Positions 10,673 through 20,821 of a DNA stretch of 40,225 bases are shown here, one piece after another. Made by a program: the position numbers and the translations under genes. This stretch comes from Russula earlei. Taxonomy: Eukaryota > Basidiomycota > Agaricomycetes > Russulales > Russulaceae. The stretch's first letter is position 1. Every line of letters starts with the position of its first letter. Location of the stretch: positions 1 to 40,225 of the forward strand of contig JAGFNK010000470.1 in the NCBI GenBank assembly GCA_025769875.1, given 5' to 3'. A model generated the notes under the pieces. That model made no database searches, was not told the DNA's origin, and saw only the letters and a list, made by a program, of their open reading frames with translations.

Positions 10673-11514
10673 TATGAGCTGACAGTAGAGAATGGGGGAA
10701 CGCCAAGGTCCTCCATTTCCCGGGACGGGGTGGGATTTATATCGCTGTAAATGAATTCAACTAACCAGCACATTTTCATTATTTAGTCTGGGGTCTCGCT
10801 TAGCCCGTCAAGGTCACGCGCCACACAAAGCCCGTCGCATGACACCAATCCACGTTCCGTTCCTTAATGGCCTCACCAGGAATTTCGATACTCCTACTGC
10901 AAACTGAGCTCGTTATATCTGTCTTGCAAAATTAGATGCCATGAAGAGAGTCATCACACCTAGAGTGCGCAAGGTCACATCTCGCTCTCGGGTAAAATCC
11001 AAGAGGAGTGGGATGCTTCGTTCAACTTGTCTGAGGCTGGAAGGACTGCCACAGCTAGTCACGCTGGTTCTTGTACTGCAAGTTGGGAAGATCTCGACTT
11101 GTTGTTTTCCCAGGCCTGAGGCAATATCAGCCCGTACATGCCGAACGTCGCCGCTTGCCCTGGGTTTGTTGGTGTCTTTTCATTCATCAAATGGCCAGAT
11201 TCCAAGGATGCATGGGTGGTAAATCTAAACCATCCCTTGGGGGATCATCACGGAAATGCACTGTTAATCGTCGGTTAGCACCTGGAAATCGTTCAATCAT
11301 GGATTGTTGCAGAGAGACAAGGGTATTCTGCCTAGGATCCAAGATGGGGCTCCATTCCATTTGTGCTGAGTCAAAGGGGTATGGAAAGTTTGACCGTAAC
11401 AACGTTGAACGTGATGATAAAAACGCGAACAAAAGGCCAGATTAAACACATGGATCAAACAACAAAAGCATGCACGATAATGACTAACAATGGAAAAAGG
11501 GGAAAACATACAAA
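10673..11514. other. CpG-rich host DNA without an intact gene
   Basis: It contains the promoter side of the cell-wall gene (from 10673 rightwards). Plus-strand frames at 10940-11450 look partly coding-like (for example around SFIKWPDSKDAWVVNLN at about 11180-11230) but are broken by stops (TGA, TAG, TAG) and frame changes. I do not recognise a family. It could be the remains of a gene on the plus strand. Confidence 0.3.
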
Positions 11515-14500
11515 TCATCCCCAGAGACAGACAAATCTGAAGGACGACGAGCTTAGATCAAGCCTTTTCGTGTATGGCGGAAAAGCGCCATGACACGCGG
11601 CGCGACGCTGGCGAGAAAACGTGATGTGGTGTGACGTGGCCGACAATGGATCGTCATCATCGGACGACTCGCACGATGGCGGCGCGGCGCCGCCTCGATC
11701 GTCTATATCCGTTGCCATGGTGTCATCTACATGACCCCAGACCGTCAGATCGCCAGTCACATGAAAACGAAGAACGAGACACGGGAGCAGAGAGCAACCA
11801 TAGGGCAACGGAGGAGAAACTTACCGCTCCCAAAGAGCACTCGCGCCTTCCTTAATGACACGGAGATAGGCGACAACAAACCTTGTATTGGCGGTGTGCT
11901 CTCCTTGTCCGAGCTGTCCGAGACTTTGCGAGGCGAGTGAACTGGAGATCGAGGCGGCCTAGATGGACTGGAAGGAGACACTGGCCCCACGACAAAGTCG
12001 AGCTTCGTCGGGGCGAGAGGTCTGTACGTAGGATGGTGTTTTTGATGGCCGTCTTGGGGAAGACATGGTAGGCGCTGCTTTTGGTGTTGACACTAGCTCC
12101 ACCTCTATTGTAGAGAAAGCGAAGGCGTTGGACTCCTGAGATGGTTCGGATGTGTCGTCCTCGTCGACGGCGATGGTCGATGAAGAGCTCCAAGTGAATG
12201 CGCGCTCGAGGGTGGGTATCAGCGTTCATTTGGAAAGGACAACATCAGTAGTCTCAGCTCGAAGTGGCGCAGGAATAAGGTGGACCTCCCTCACGCCTTG
12301 AGGCAGGTCATCACAGGTGACGGCCATCCAGCCTTCGGAACAGTGACTTCGGCGTAGGTCAAGCAAGTCCCAATAGTCTTGAAAGGTGTCTACAATCCCT
12401 TGTGGTTTGTCCTCGCGGCCAATGAAACCGGCCTCGAGCAGCGGGCCCAAAGATTTGAGGGTGTCGATCGATGAGCCGAGCGACTGTAGGCACACCATAA
12501 TGGTCTCATACAAAGGAACCACCTAAGGGGCGAAGGTTATATCAGACCGATGAAAGGGCAGAAACCAGAATTAACCACCCACATCAAATGTATATTCCTC
12601 CACGGTGAGTACTCGGTACTGGTCCGCGACCCACACGCTCAGACCCTCCTGCATGGGAACCGACAACCTCGCGCAGCTTCTTGACGGGGCACCTGTCCAC
12701 GACCCTCGTGACAGCGCGTATGAGCCACAGGGACGCGACCCTGTTCCGCGGCCCCGGAGGGTATATACTGACGAGTGTGTCGTTCACGAATCCAAGCAGT
12801 GCCGGGGCGTCGGTTGGCACCTCGGCGTGACCAAGCAGGTGCTCTGCGGCGTGCGTCGCCGACGAGCCGGTCGGGATATGTGATATGTGTGCTCGCGATG
12901 GTGCTTGCGAGGTGGTCGAGCATACGCGTGGTGTCCCCACCGTCATCGAGAGCACGCGCTAGGCAGACCTGGAGCGTTGCGTCCCACGCGTCGAGGTCTT
13001 CTGTGTTCATTTCCCATCCATCCTTGTCGCTGCCACGCACAAGTCACATGAGCATGTTACGCTGAGACGGACAGAACAAACAAAGAGGGCGAGGCTTTCC
13101 AGAATGGCACGCTGAGGAGCACCAGGGCCTCTTCCCATCCCTCCGCGAGCATCCGCCACCGCTCCACAAACACACGCCAGACTCGCGCGCGCACGTCCGT
13201 CTCCCAGCTCCAGACCCACCGTCGGCTCGCGCTAGGGGTCACCCAGATCATACGAAGGAGCGCAGGGGCCAACGTAGAACCTGCGACACTGGTGCGCAAG
13301 AGCACCTCGGCGCAGAGCATGGCCCATTGGGTGCGAGCGTCATGCGGCGTATCCGTCTCCCACACAAGCTCGGGCTCCCTCTCCATCAGCCATGTGAGCA
13401 GAGCCTCGCTTGGGGTCCCTGCGAGCGTCTGCATGGGCAGTATTGCATGACACGGCGAGCTTCATCGCTGCGTTCGAGCGCGTGTGCGGCACCAGGTCAA
13501 CCTCGGACGCGATTTTGCGACGGAGTCTCAGGGTCGCCAGATAGAACCAATTGAACTTTCGGGTCGCCAAGAATGTCTTGCATCAATGAGACAGCGAGCT
13601 CAGCCAGCTTCCGCACCAAGCCGCCCTCTTGACCATCTTCCTCGTCGCTGGCGTCAGGTGAGCTTTGCAGGCCGCGGAGCGCAGCCTTGAGCAGACCCTT
13701 CCATGATTGAACAAGTTCAGGCTGCAAAAACAAGGGCAAATACCGAGATCAGCCACCCTCGCCCGCGCCGCAACAAGCTGGATGAGAACGACTCACTGGG
13801 ATCTCGCATCTGAGCTCGGGCACACCTGCGTCAACGCAGTCCGCCAAACCTTGATCAAACCATCCATCGCCCCAGGCATCCACAGCTCGACTGCGTTGAG
13901 TGCACACACACCCGCCCAAGTTGACGTCTGTTTCAGTACTTGGTGGACCTCCTCGGAAAGTGAAGCAAAATCGACTGTCAGCAGGCCAGGGTCAGCACTA
14001 AACAGGCCCTTAGGGAGCAGCTTCCGCCAATCTGAATCATCTCCATCTCCATTCATTTCGGCCTCCTGATTATCCTTCACCTGCGGAGAGGGTACTGTGT
14101 CGCATTGTGTCGAGACGAGCCGGCAGAGCGTCTGAACAGCCTCGTGGCACATGTTCCCCCCTCGTTGGACCATGGATTCCAGGAGCGCGATTGCACGCGA
14201 TACTCTGTGTGCGTCGTCTGACTTGTGCGCAAGCAGTGCGCCGACAGTATTGACGCCATCGCCGATGTCGACTACACGACGACTTTCCAGAAGTCGTCTC
14301 GCTGCGCCTCTTCTGCCCGCGTCCAGGCGGCAACCGTCGTCACCGGCTCATCCTCCCATCCCTCTTCATCCCTTTCATTGCTCTTACACAGAAGGGGTGG
14401 TCGGAAGTACGCCCATGCCAGCGTACGTGAGACCGCACACGCAATCGCACGCACGGATGACTTTTTGTGACGTATGGAGAGGGCGAGGAGCCCCTTGACG

Positions 14501-15894
14501 ATCTTCTGTGCTTGTCACGAGTGCGGGACCAAGTAGCACAATAACGGCGGCGAGGGTACACAGTGCCCATACAGAACCCTGTGCAGCGCACGTCGGATCA
14601 TGCGAGGCGAGTGTTGTGCGCAGGGTCTTGATGAGCATCAATTCTGATTTACTGGCGCTCGGAGTGCTAGGGGACGAGGTAGTCGGGATCAACTGTAAGT
14701 GTCGCGACGACAATTTCCAGGTATGTGCATGTGAGAGGGGAATCTGTGAGGCGCCGAGGGCCGAGCCGCTGAGAGCATGGCACGCCTGAGCTAGCAGAGC
14801 GAGTCGCGGCGCAAGTAGGTTGTCGAGGATGGAAGGAAAGAGTTCTGTAGTCGCAGGCAGGAAGATAGAGAGTTCATGGATAGAAAGATCATGGATAGCC
14901 TGACGATTAAAATTGTCCAGTGGGTCTGGTGAGTGATGCATGAGCGACGTACCTTCGAACCATCACAGACTGAAACCTTTTTGCCCTCCTTTCAGAGTGA
15001 ACCCTCGAGGGCGCGTCGGAAGGCATATGCGATTCGGTCTTTGGCCGGGCCAAGGACTTCCGCAGGCTAATCGTTGGGTCTGAATGAGCCAGATGGCAGC
15101 GCGCAGGTCTTCCGTGCATTTAGCGTCGGCAATTCAGGTGCAAGTGGAATTTACAGCGCCTGTGTAACCATGGAGCCAAAATCTTGGTCTGTAAGCAGAT
15201 CGAGTCAAGGTGAAGAAAAATGAAGATGCAGTTGGGGACAAAGGTACAGTCAAACTGAGTGTGGACCGCGGGAAGGGTAAAAACAAGGCCCAGGAATTTT
15301 ATGACGGCGTGCGACAGGTGGCTAGGTCGCGCGCATAACTAACCTGCTCTTCGTTCATGCCACATCTTCTTTTTCGCGCCGGGATGGAAGCGCCGATGGA
15401 GGCTCTGGAACCGGGCAGCCACACTGGTCACTCCCATCCATCGGGTCAATCAAGGGACGGGCGAGGTCACGAACGACCCCATCGACAAAAGCCATCCGGT
15501 GCTTCCGTATGGGCTGGAATAATGGCCAACCGCGGTCGCTGTCTAGACGGCCGCCTGAGCCGAGAGGTGAGAACGGAATAAGCCTCAATGAGATCGGGAA
15601 GAGATGAACGTAGAGCAAGAATTCTGTTCACGGGACCGTCGAGATAATGGAGATCTGATAGAGGATCACCTGGTTCTGAGGGACTTGACGCTTGTTTCGA
15701 GGAACAGTAACGGCAAGATGGGAAAGGATGTTTGTTTGAGGATCGAGCGAAGTGGGAGCTCCTTGGATGCCTCCGCAGCAAGCGTCCTCGCTCCGGTTGG
15801 GCTAGTGACGGAATGATACTTGGTTAACCTGTGACCACGCACGAATGGCATGGCTGGTGCGTCGATTCTCTTATCGGAACGCGAGTGAGGTCAT
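11515..15894 (-). pseudogene. Rif1-like telomere/replication-timing protein, decayed
   Basis: Reading the minus strand from 15894, segments of an Agaricomycete Rif1-type protein appear in order but in changing frames: ENRRTSHAIRAWSQ (~15870), DLIEAYSVLTSRLR (~15600-15555), WPLFQPIRKHR (~15515), MNEEQVSYARDLA (~15357), HAVIKFLGLVFTLPAV (~15310), ELPTLNARKTCAL (~15140), PAEVLGPAKDRIAYAFRRAL (~15065), KAIHDLSIHELSIFLP (~14900), SQACHAL-like AQACHALSGSALG, SSVRAIACAVSRTLAWAYF (~14460), FVNDTLVSIYPPGPRNRV (~12795) and LLEAGFIGREDKPQ (~12430). A Ser/Pro-rich tail follows (SRPPRSPVHSPRKVS). Introns survive at 14952-14900 (GTACGT...CAG) and 13796-13722 (GTGAGT...CAG). I count at least seven frame changes plus stops. 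Rif1 is a nuclear HEAT-repeat protein that controls origin timing and telomeres. Sequencing indels could account for some breaks. The 3' limit is approximate. Confidence 0.82.
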
Positions 15895-16349
15895 TTCATT
15901 TGACCTGCCTCAATAATAATGATATGTGATTAGGGTGAGGCGTGAAGAATGCGGAATCGAGGCAAAGGTCAGTAGCCAAATGCAAGCAGAAACTGACAAT
16001 TCAATTATTGACGCGCACATCCCTAAACCAGACGCGCGAGCCAGGTGCTCGGAGCCTGTATCTATTTGAGAAGAATTCTCGGTTGGGTTGGCATCCCGGT
16101 TGGCATCAGGGGTCTAAAAGATTGCTGATTGCGCCTTTCGATTAGATCTGATTTCCTTCACCCGGGATCAGCCGATTGAACCTCAAAGCACCGCGTCCCG
16201 TTCTTGTATAAATCCTCCAAACTCTCCAGCTGTGCTCCTCTTCCTTCCATATCGGTGATAATTACAAAGAGACTTTCTCTACTTCCATCTTGTTCACCAC
16301 GACTTCCACCACGGTCCACGACTCACTTTTAATCTCGCTCAAAATTCCA
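15895..16349. other. Intergenic region between divergent broken genes
   Basis: It lies between the start of the Rif1-like pseudogene (minus) and a short plus-strand ORF, so it would have been a shared promoter region of about 455 bp. It contains a TATA box at 16207-16213 and a CT-rich leader. No gene seen. Confidence 0.5.
16207..16213 (+). promoter_or_regulatory. TATA box with CT-rich leader
   Basis: TATAAAT followed by a pyrimidine-rich stretch (16214-16345), about 140 bp before the ATG at 16350. This is a usual fungal core-promoter layout. Confidence 0.5.
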
Positions 16350-16496
16350 ATGGGCATTTCCCTTGTTTTGTCCATTTTCGGCCTCGCCATGTGCGTCGCT
16401 CCGTCATCCACACTTCCTTCAACTCGTCCTAAGTGGGCCCACTCTTCCGGTTCCGCTACATCTCTCAAGTTGACCTTTACATTGCAGAACCTCTAG
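16350..16496 (+). pseudogene. Short secreted-protein-like ORF, probably broken
   Basis: A 48-aa ORF beginning MGISLVLSIFGLAMCVA, a plausible signal peptide, then a Ser/Thr-rich stretch with RPKWAHSSGSATSLKLTF. A TAG at 16494 ends it. An upstream TATA box and CT-rich leader support a real gene start. The sequence from 16380 is repeated ~142 bp downstream in another frame, and an open plus-strand stretch continues to 16899. The most economical reading is a gene start disrupted by a local duplication. A loose resemblance to protease prodomains is too weak to name. The opposite strand is also open across both copies. Confidence 0.35.
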
Positions 16497-16615
16497 GACG
16501 GGGTTCAGAAACAAGCCCAACGCCCTCGCCACGGACGTCGCTTCGTCATCTTCAAGTCGTCCTATGTGTGCCCACTCTTCAAGTTCCGCTGCATCTCTCA
16601 CGTTGACTTTTGCAT
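16380..16615. repeat. Diverged tandem duplication, period about 142 bp
   Basis: 16380-16485 (CCTCGCCA...CGTCGCTCCGTCATC...CCCACTCTTCCGGTTCCGCT) recurs at 16522-16615 with roughly 85% identity by eye and a 7-base gap. The copies fall in different plus-strand frames. Confidence 0.7.
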
Positions 16616-16617
16616 GA

Positions 16618-16899
16618 TCCGACACCCGAACGGTACTTCCGTTTGATCCTAGGTATAAGCCCCCGCCACCGAACGAGCTGGATGAGCGGTGGAATGCGCG
16701 CCATGATGCACTGGAAAAGGTAAAGGCTAGGAGGAAGCCACCGAAAAACGTGAAAACTCCAGGGCCGTCGCAACAGAAGGACGTTCCTAGGCCACAACAG
16801 CATGTTCCCCAGACGTCACAATCACGATCACACAATACCGGACAGTCTGCAGAAGAGGACCCGGAGTTCCTTTTTTGGGTTAGTCTCACACCTGAATAG
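16618..16899 (+). other. Open frame downstream of the duplication, possible exon remnant
   Basis: An ATG-less open frame of 93 codons ending TAG (16897-16899). The peptide is basic and Gln/Pro-rich (PPPPNELDERWNARHDALEK, later PQQHVPQTSQ). It is in frame with the second duplicate, after a TGA at 16615. I do not recognise a family. It may belong to the broken gene starting at 16350 or to nothing. Confidence 0.3.
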
Positions 16900-16949
16900 A
16901 TAATATTATATATATAGCCAACTCTGTCATAACGCATGCTGTGATAACC

Positions 16950-17409
16950 TGTCACAGAACTGGCTGTTGGACTGGACTGGCAACTGGGCTAGCCTACCTG
17001 GATGAAACTTGTGTTTGACTCATTTATTGTGACTTTGTTGAGTTTACCACTGCCCTGGGACATTGTAATGTAATCACAGCCCATATGCATTGATGCATTG
17101 GCTCATGGTCCAGGCAACACTGGGCTCAAGTGCTTTGATGTGCTGGATCATGCAGACTGGCTCAGCTCATATGCTGGGGTCTGCATTAGTTATAATGATA
17201 AGCTGATTGATGACAATCAGTAGCTACTAACAACTGATCCTTGTTGATACAAGTTGGTAGTTATGTTTACTTTACTTAGAGATGCATTTGCATATTTAAG
17301 AAGCTCACAATTAGCTAGATTGCTTTGTTTTGTTTTACACAAGCTGAAGTGAGTGTTTACTGTATCTCATCTTATCTGTTGCATCTAATCATGCATTGTA
17401 GATGTTACA
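16950..17409. repeat. Candidate solo LTR (family G)
   Basis: A 460-bp AT-rich block from TGTCACAGAACTGG to TAGATGTTACA, with AACC on both sides (16946-16949 and 17410-17413) and a TATTTAAG box near 17295. CpG is nearly absent inside, unlike the host DNA to its left. There is no second copy in the window, so this is a structural guess. Confidence 0.35.
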
Positions 17410-18369
17410 AACCACTCCTTACCCCCCTTAGCACCTTCTCACCATGATGTCATATGACAATTACCTCTACACTTGATGGAACAACCAAGTAATTATCCTC
17501 ACTCCAAGGCCTTGTCCAGGCCACAAAGGTGCCTTTGAACATCCAGTTACCAACTCCGTTGCAAAGGGACATACCCCACAAACCCAACACAAACAGGAGT
17601 GTGTTAGGAGATGTTGAACCGGAACCCGAACAGATCAAAGAAGGCGAAGACCTTCATACAAGCTTCAAGATCCGCTCATAGATGTTACGTGTTAGACAGA
17701 ACTTTAGTATATGCGCTTATGGCAATAGGGTTACGCATACTACGCTATCTATCACAAGATGCAGCCTTATGCTGCATCTAGAACATTTCCACATCACGCG
17801 TCACTGAATGTGCAATATAGTGGACACCTTTACTCACCTCTTTTGGACTTAGGAACAGCCCTGGGTCATAGAGGTATAAATACCATACATGTAGACGAGT
17901 ATACACATCGCTCTACACCCCAATATCACTTGAGCATTAGCACAACCTCTAAGGTGGGTTGCTTGGCCTGTTAGCTGCACTCTATGCTGTGCAACAGGAG
18001 ACAGCATCAGACAGCTACAGGCCACTTTATCCCACCAGGGCCACCATACCTGCCACTGCACAGCAGCACCACTATCCAAGTCCCAGTCACAGGGAACACA
18101 CAAGTCATGAGCACCCCAGTCACAGGGCATGCTCAGGTCATAGGATCAAACACATCCATGGTCACAAGACTTCATTGTTTGGTCAACAGAGGTGTCTGTT
18201 TACAGGTAAATGGACTTAGGTTCAAACTCTGCTCTACATGTGAGTAGGAGATCATTTGCTGAATGCACTGGTAGGAGGACAGTAGACCTGCCGTCAAGTA
18301 TTTGTTGAGTACTCACTGCTGGGCCAATACTACAGCATGCAGGGGCAGTGGGTATAAGCAAGGTAGATG
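17410..18369. other. TE debris
   Basis: No intact gene. 17450-17638 (minus) is a 62-codon frame with no recognised motif. 17805-17876 resembles the reversed start of LTR-B (GTGGACACC...ACTCACC...TTTTG), strongly diverged. 17880-18369 has broken plus-strand frames rich in CAGGG/CACAG words and leads into repeat H. Confidence 0.35.
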
Positions 18370-18509
18370 TGCCAGACATTGAGGATGATGAACCCAATAA
18401 GCAGAAGCTTGGTCCAAAGGATGAACCAAATGGGAACAGGGACAGGGACCTGGAGGAGTGAGGAAGAGGCCAGGGTTTACTTAGCCTTGCAGTTGCACCA
18501 GAGTACAAG
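18370..18509 (+). repeat. Repeat H, left half of a split copy
   Basis: Matches the reverse complement of about 9010-9150. It ends in AGTACAAG (18502-18509), the same 8 bases that begin the right half at 36922. Together the two halves rebuild a continuous match to the uninterrupted copy at 8914-9345. Confidence 0.8.
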
Positions 18510-18946
18510 TAAGGCTCCAACTGTTCCATCTATATAACCATCTTATACAGTTAATACTGTATATGTTTACATTTATGTATAGGGTCAAGTCTCCAAGGTT
18601 GTGTACACAGTAGGTATACAGTATGTAGATGGTTAAACAGTTTTCATATCATATGATGATCTACAAATGTAATAGCCTAAAGTTAATAGCTTAAATCTAA
18701 TACTGAGCATACTCTTTTTTTCTTGATTTATGGCTTGAGCATCTCAGTGACCCATGTCTAACCAGCACAGCTGAGACAACCCTGACCCAAAAAACATCAT
18801 ACCCAATGACAAAAAGTGAAAGTGGAATGCAACTGATCATGCTCAGGGTCTTGACTCATATATTAAAATTGTTGAAGCCACAACAAAACCCTGCCAAGGT
18901 CAAGCTTAGTGTTGAATTCAGGCATTTGGCATAGATTCTTACTGTC

Positions 18947-19686
18947 TTGAATGCAGAACCATGTCCTAGTCTAAAAGTCAACATACCAAAAGATGCTTCC
19001 AAGCCTGATGGTGATGCTGTCAAGAATGGTGCCTTGCTATCTGCAAGTGAGCTCCATGCATGTGGTCATTTTGTCAATTCCCCATCAGACACTGCACCCA
19101 TCCTTGGTGTCAAGACCAAGGATATTGATGATGAGCCAAAGGACAAATCATGCTGACCACCAAAATGTAGCAATGCACTGGATTATGAGGCACCAGAATA
19201 TATATACACTAGTGATGGGGAAGAGGTTACTAGTGAGACTGAGTTTGGCTGTGAACTGGTAGGTGGAGACAAAAAATTTTCAAGGACTGGTGATCTATTC
19301 TAATGCCTATTAGCAAGAGAAAAGGGAAGAGAAACAAAAGCACAAGGCTGATAACAAACCAAAAGGACAGCCACCAAAAAAGAAAGTTCCAGCAAACAAG
19401 ACAGCACACAGTACACCACAGGAAGAGCTTGTTGAGATAATTTCTGGTGATGAGTCAGATGGGAGAAATGCATTGAGGGGTGTGGAACCAAGAGAAGAGC
19501 AAAGATCTGCACACCAGGGTCCTGGAAACACAAGCATGCAACACTTTCATGATCCTATTGCTATAGTGGAGAGGTTGGGCTGAAAGCGTTGGGAGTTTCA
19601 GTGTTGCTTCTGTGTTTAGTATGTCAGAAACCATATAGAGAGCAAACAGGGATGCTTACCACCAGTCAAACAGTATGCACACCTTC
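18947..19686 (+). pseudogene. hAT-1 transposase, N-terminal part with BED-type finger
   Basis: It begins with an acidic/neutral region at 18947 (MNAEPCPSLKVNIPKDASK) and passes a TGA at 19154-19156. A Lys-rich nuclear-localisation-like stretch follows (KREEKQKHK...PPKKKV, ~19318-19390), then an acidic patch (IISGDESDGRN). Near 19590 KRWEFQCCFC looks like the start of the BED zinc finger that binds hAT ends. Stops and frame shifts make it dead. It is cut at 19686 by LTR-B; coding resumes at 33861. Confidence 0.6.
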
Positions 19687-19819
19687 TGTCATGAACCATT
19701 TCCTGGAGAGGGCCTTTGAAGGACCCTTCCTTATGAGAGGAAACCCAGCCTCTATGGTGTCACCCTGTTCACATGGACAAAAGGGGTGAGTAGAGGTGTC
19801 CACAATATCATGCGTGCAT
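19687..19819 (+). repeat. LTR family B, 5' end fragment
   Basis: The first ~133 bp of LTR-B (TGTCATGAACC...GTGTCCACAATAT) directly follow hAT-1 sequence and are broken at 19820 by a second hAT. The matching last 17 bp of an LTR-B in the same orientation lie at 33844-33860, where hAT-1 resumes. The flanks (CCTTC and ATAAC) do not match, so one side was lost or two copies recombined. Confidence 0.75.
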
Positions 19820-20057
19820 AAGGTGTGAAATGGGTAACCCCCAGGTAAATTTTCCTGAACCCCTACCCATACCCGTGAACACTGTACCCTTACAGATAAA
19901 GGGTACGGTTTCACCGTACATTGCTCGGGTTCACCGTACATTGCTCGGGTTCACCGTTACTGGTACGGGTTCTATAATAACTGTGGAATGTAAGAAAAAA
20001 CTGTGGGTTTCATGTATGTATCACTAGCTAGTAAAATAAAAGAAGTACGTAGTATAA
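19820..20057 (-). mobile_element. hAT-2, 3' terminal and subterminal region
   Basis: The end AAGGTGTGAAATGGGTAACC joins LTR-B. Next come GGGTACGG-type repeats and three 20-bp units (19911-19970), like the subterminal transposase-binding arrays of hAT elements. The other end of hAT-2 is lost, because the T element starting at 20822 now continues into unrelated sequence. Confidence 0.6.
19911..19970. repeat. 20-bp subterminal tandem repeats
   Basis: Two exact units TCACCGTACATTGCTCGGGT (19911-19930, 19931-19950) and a third, changed in the middle (TCACCGTTACTGGTACGGGT, 19951-19970). Confidence 0.9.
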
Positions 20058-20821
20058 CTAATCAAGCGAAATGTTCTTTTTCGACGACACTGCAGCCAAC
20101 ACATCATCAAACACAAAGAGACTGCAATGGGCCCAGGAACCAAAGCAGAGAAAAGCTCGAATTGAACCTGATGAGAGATTATTGCACGTGAATGGGAGAA
20201 GGTGACAGCCTTGTGAAAAAACCCGTTCAACAGCTGTTGAGGTGGCAGGGATACTGAGATAATCCAAAGCCATATGATGAAGGCTTGGATATATGAAACG
20301 GTTGTTGTACCACCACTTCAGTGGATCTTTGACGTTTTTGACAGGGAGGCTCAAGTAGGCCTGGACCTCATTCCGGCAGAGTTGGGTAGTGACAGAGAGA
20401 TTACCGAATGATGCGTATCCTTCATCGTGTGCTTCTTTCATTTGGGCTGAGTCTTGGTCCAGGTCATCAGTGGTAGGCTTCTCATACTTCGCATATTCAT
20501 CATAAACAAGGTTCTCCGCCACCTCAATCCATTCACCTTCCCAATTCTGGTTGCGAAAATATTTGAGTTTCATGCCAGGGTGTAGAACCATAGTGATGCG
20601 GTATGCAATAGAGTCGTCGGTGAGGGAGTAGTAATGGTTCATTTTCTTGCATGCAAGCTTCATGGCTTCAATGAGAGCAGCTGGGAACTCTTTCCCTGTC
20701 TTTGGGTTGAGATGGCTGGTAAGCCGATCCATTGTGGGAATGACAGCAGCGACTCCCGTGGAGTCTTGTGAAAAGAAGATAGTCGCGTTCTTGAATTGCT
20801 TTGGGGAGATATTAGGAATTA
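20058..20821 (-). pseudogene. hAT-2 transposase, C-terminal part
   Basis: An open frame of about 250 codons, uninterrupted from 20821 to 20058. It shows the hAT catalytic-region end and the C-terminal dimerisation domain: DPLKWWYNNRFIYPSL, then MALDYLSIPATSTAVERVFS, and RAFLCFGSWAHCSLF. hAT transposases cut and paste their own element in the nucleus. The N-terminal portion is missing: at 20820-20821 (TA) a T element has inserted, and the first ~20 codons of the apparent ORF are T terminal-repeat sequence. The preserved frame and CpGs mark a young copy. Confidence 0.88.

Noticed and set aside
10940..11450. A named enzyme gene on the plus strand
   Set aside because: Coding-like words occur but with several stops and no family motif I could defend.
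11631..14600. Plus-strand ORFs across the Rif1-like region
   Set aside because: Shadows of the GC-rich minus-strand pseudogene; no motifs, starts or splice logic of their own.
11515..15894. Subtelomeric location inferred from a telomere-related gene
   Set aside because: No telomeric repeats are visible, and Rif1 genes are not themselves telomeric.
16350..16496. Sedolisin-type protease prodomain
   Set aside because: Only a loose resemblance over about 20 residues; no catalytic region follows.
19911..19970. CRISPR-like array
   Set aside because: Units are contiguous with no spacers, in a eukaryotic transposon end.
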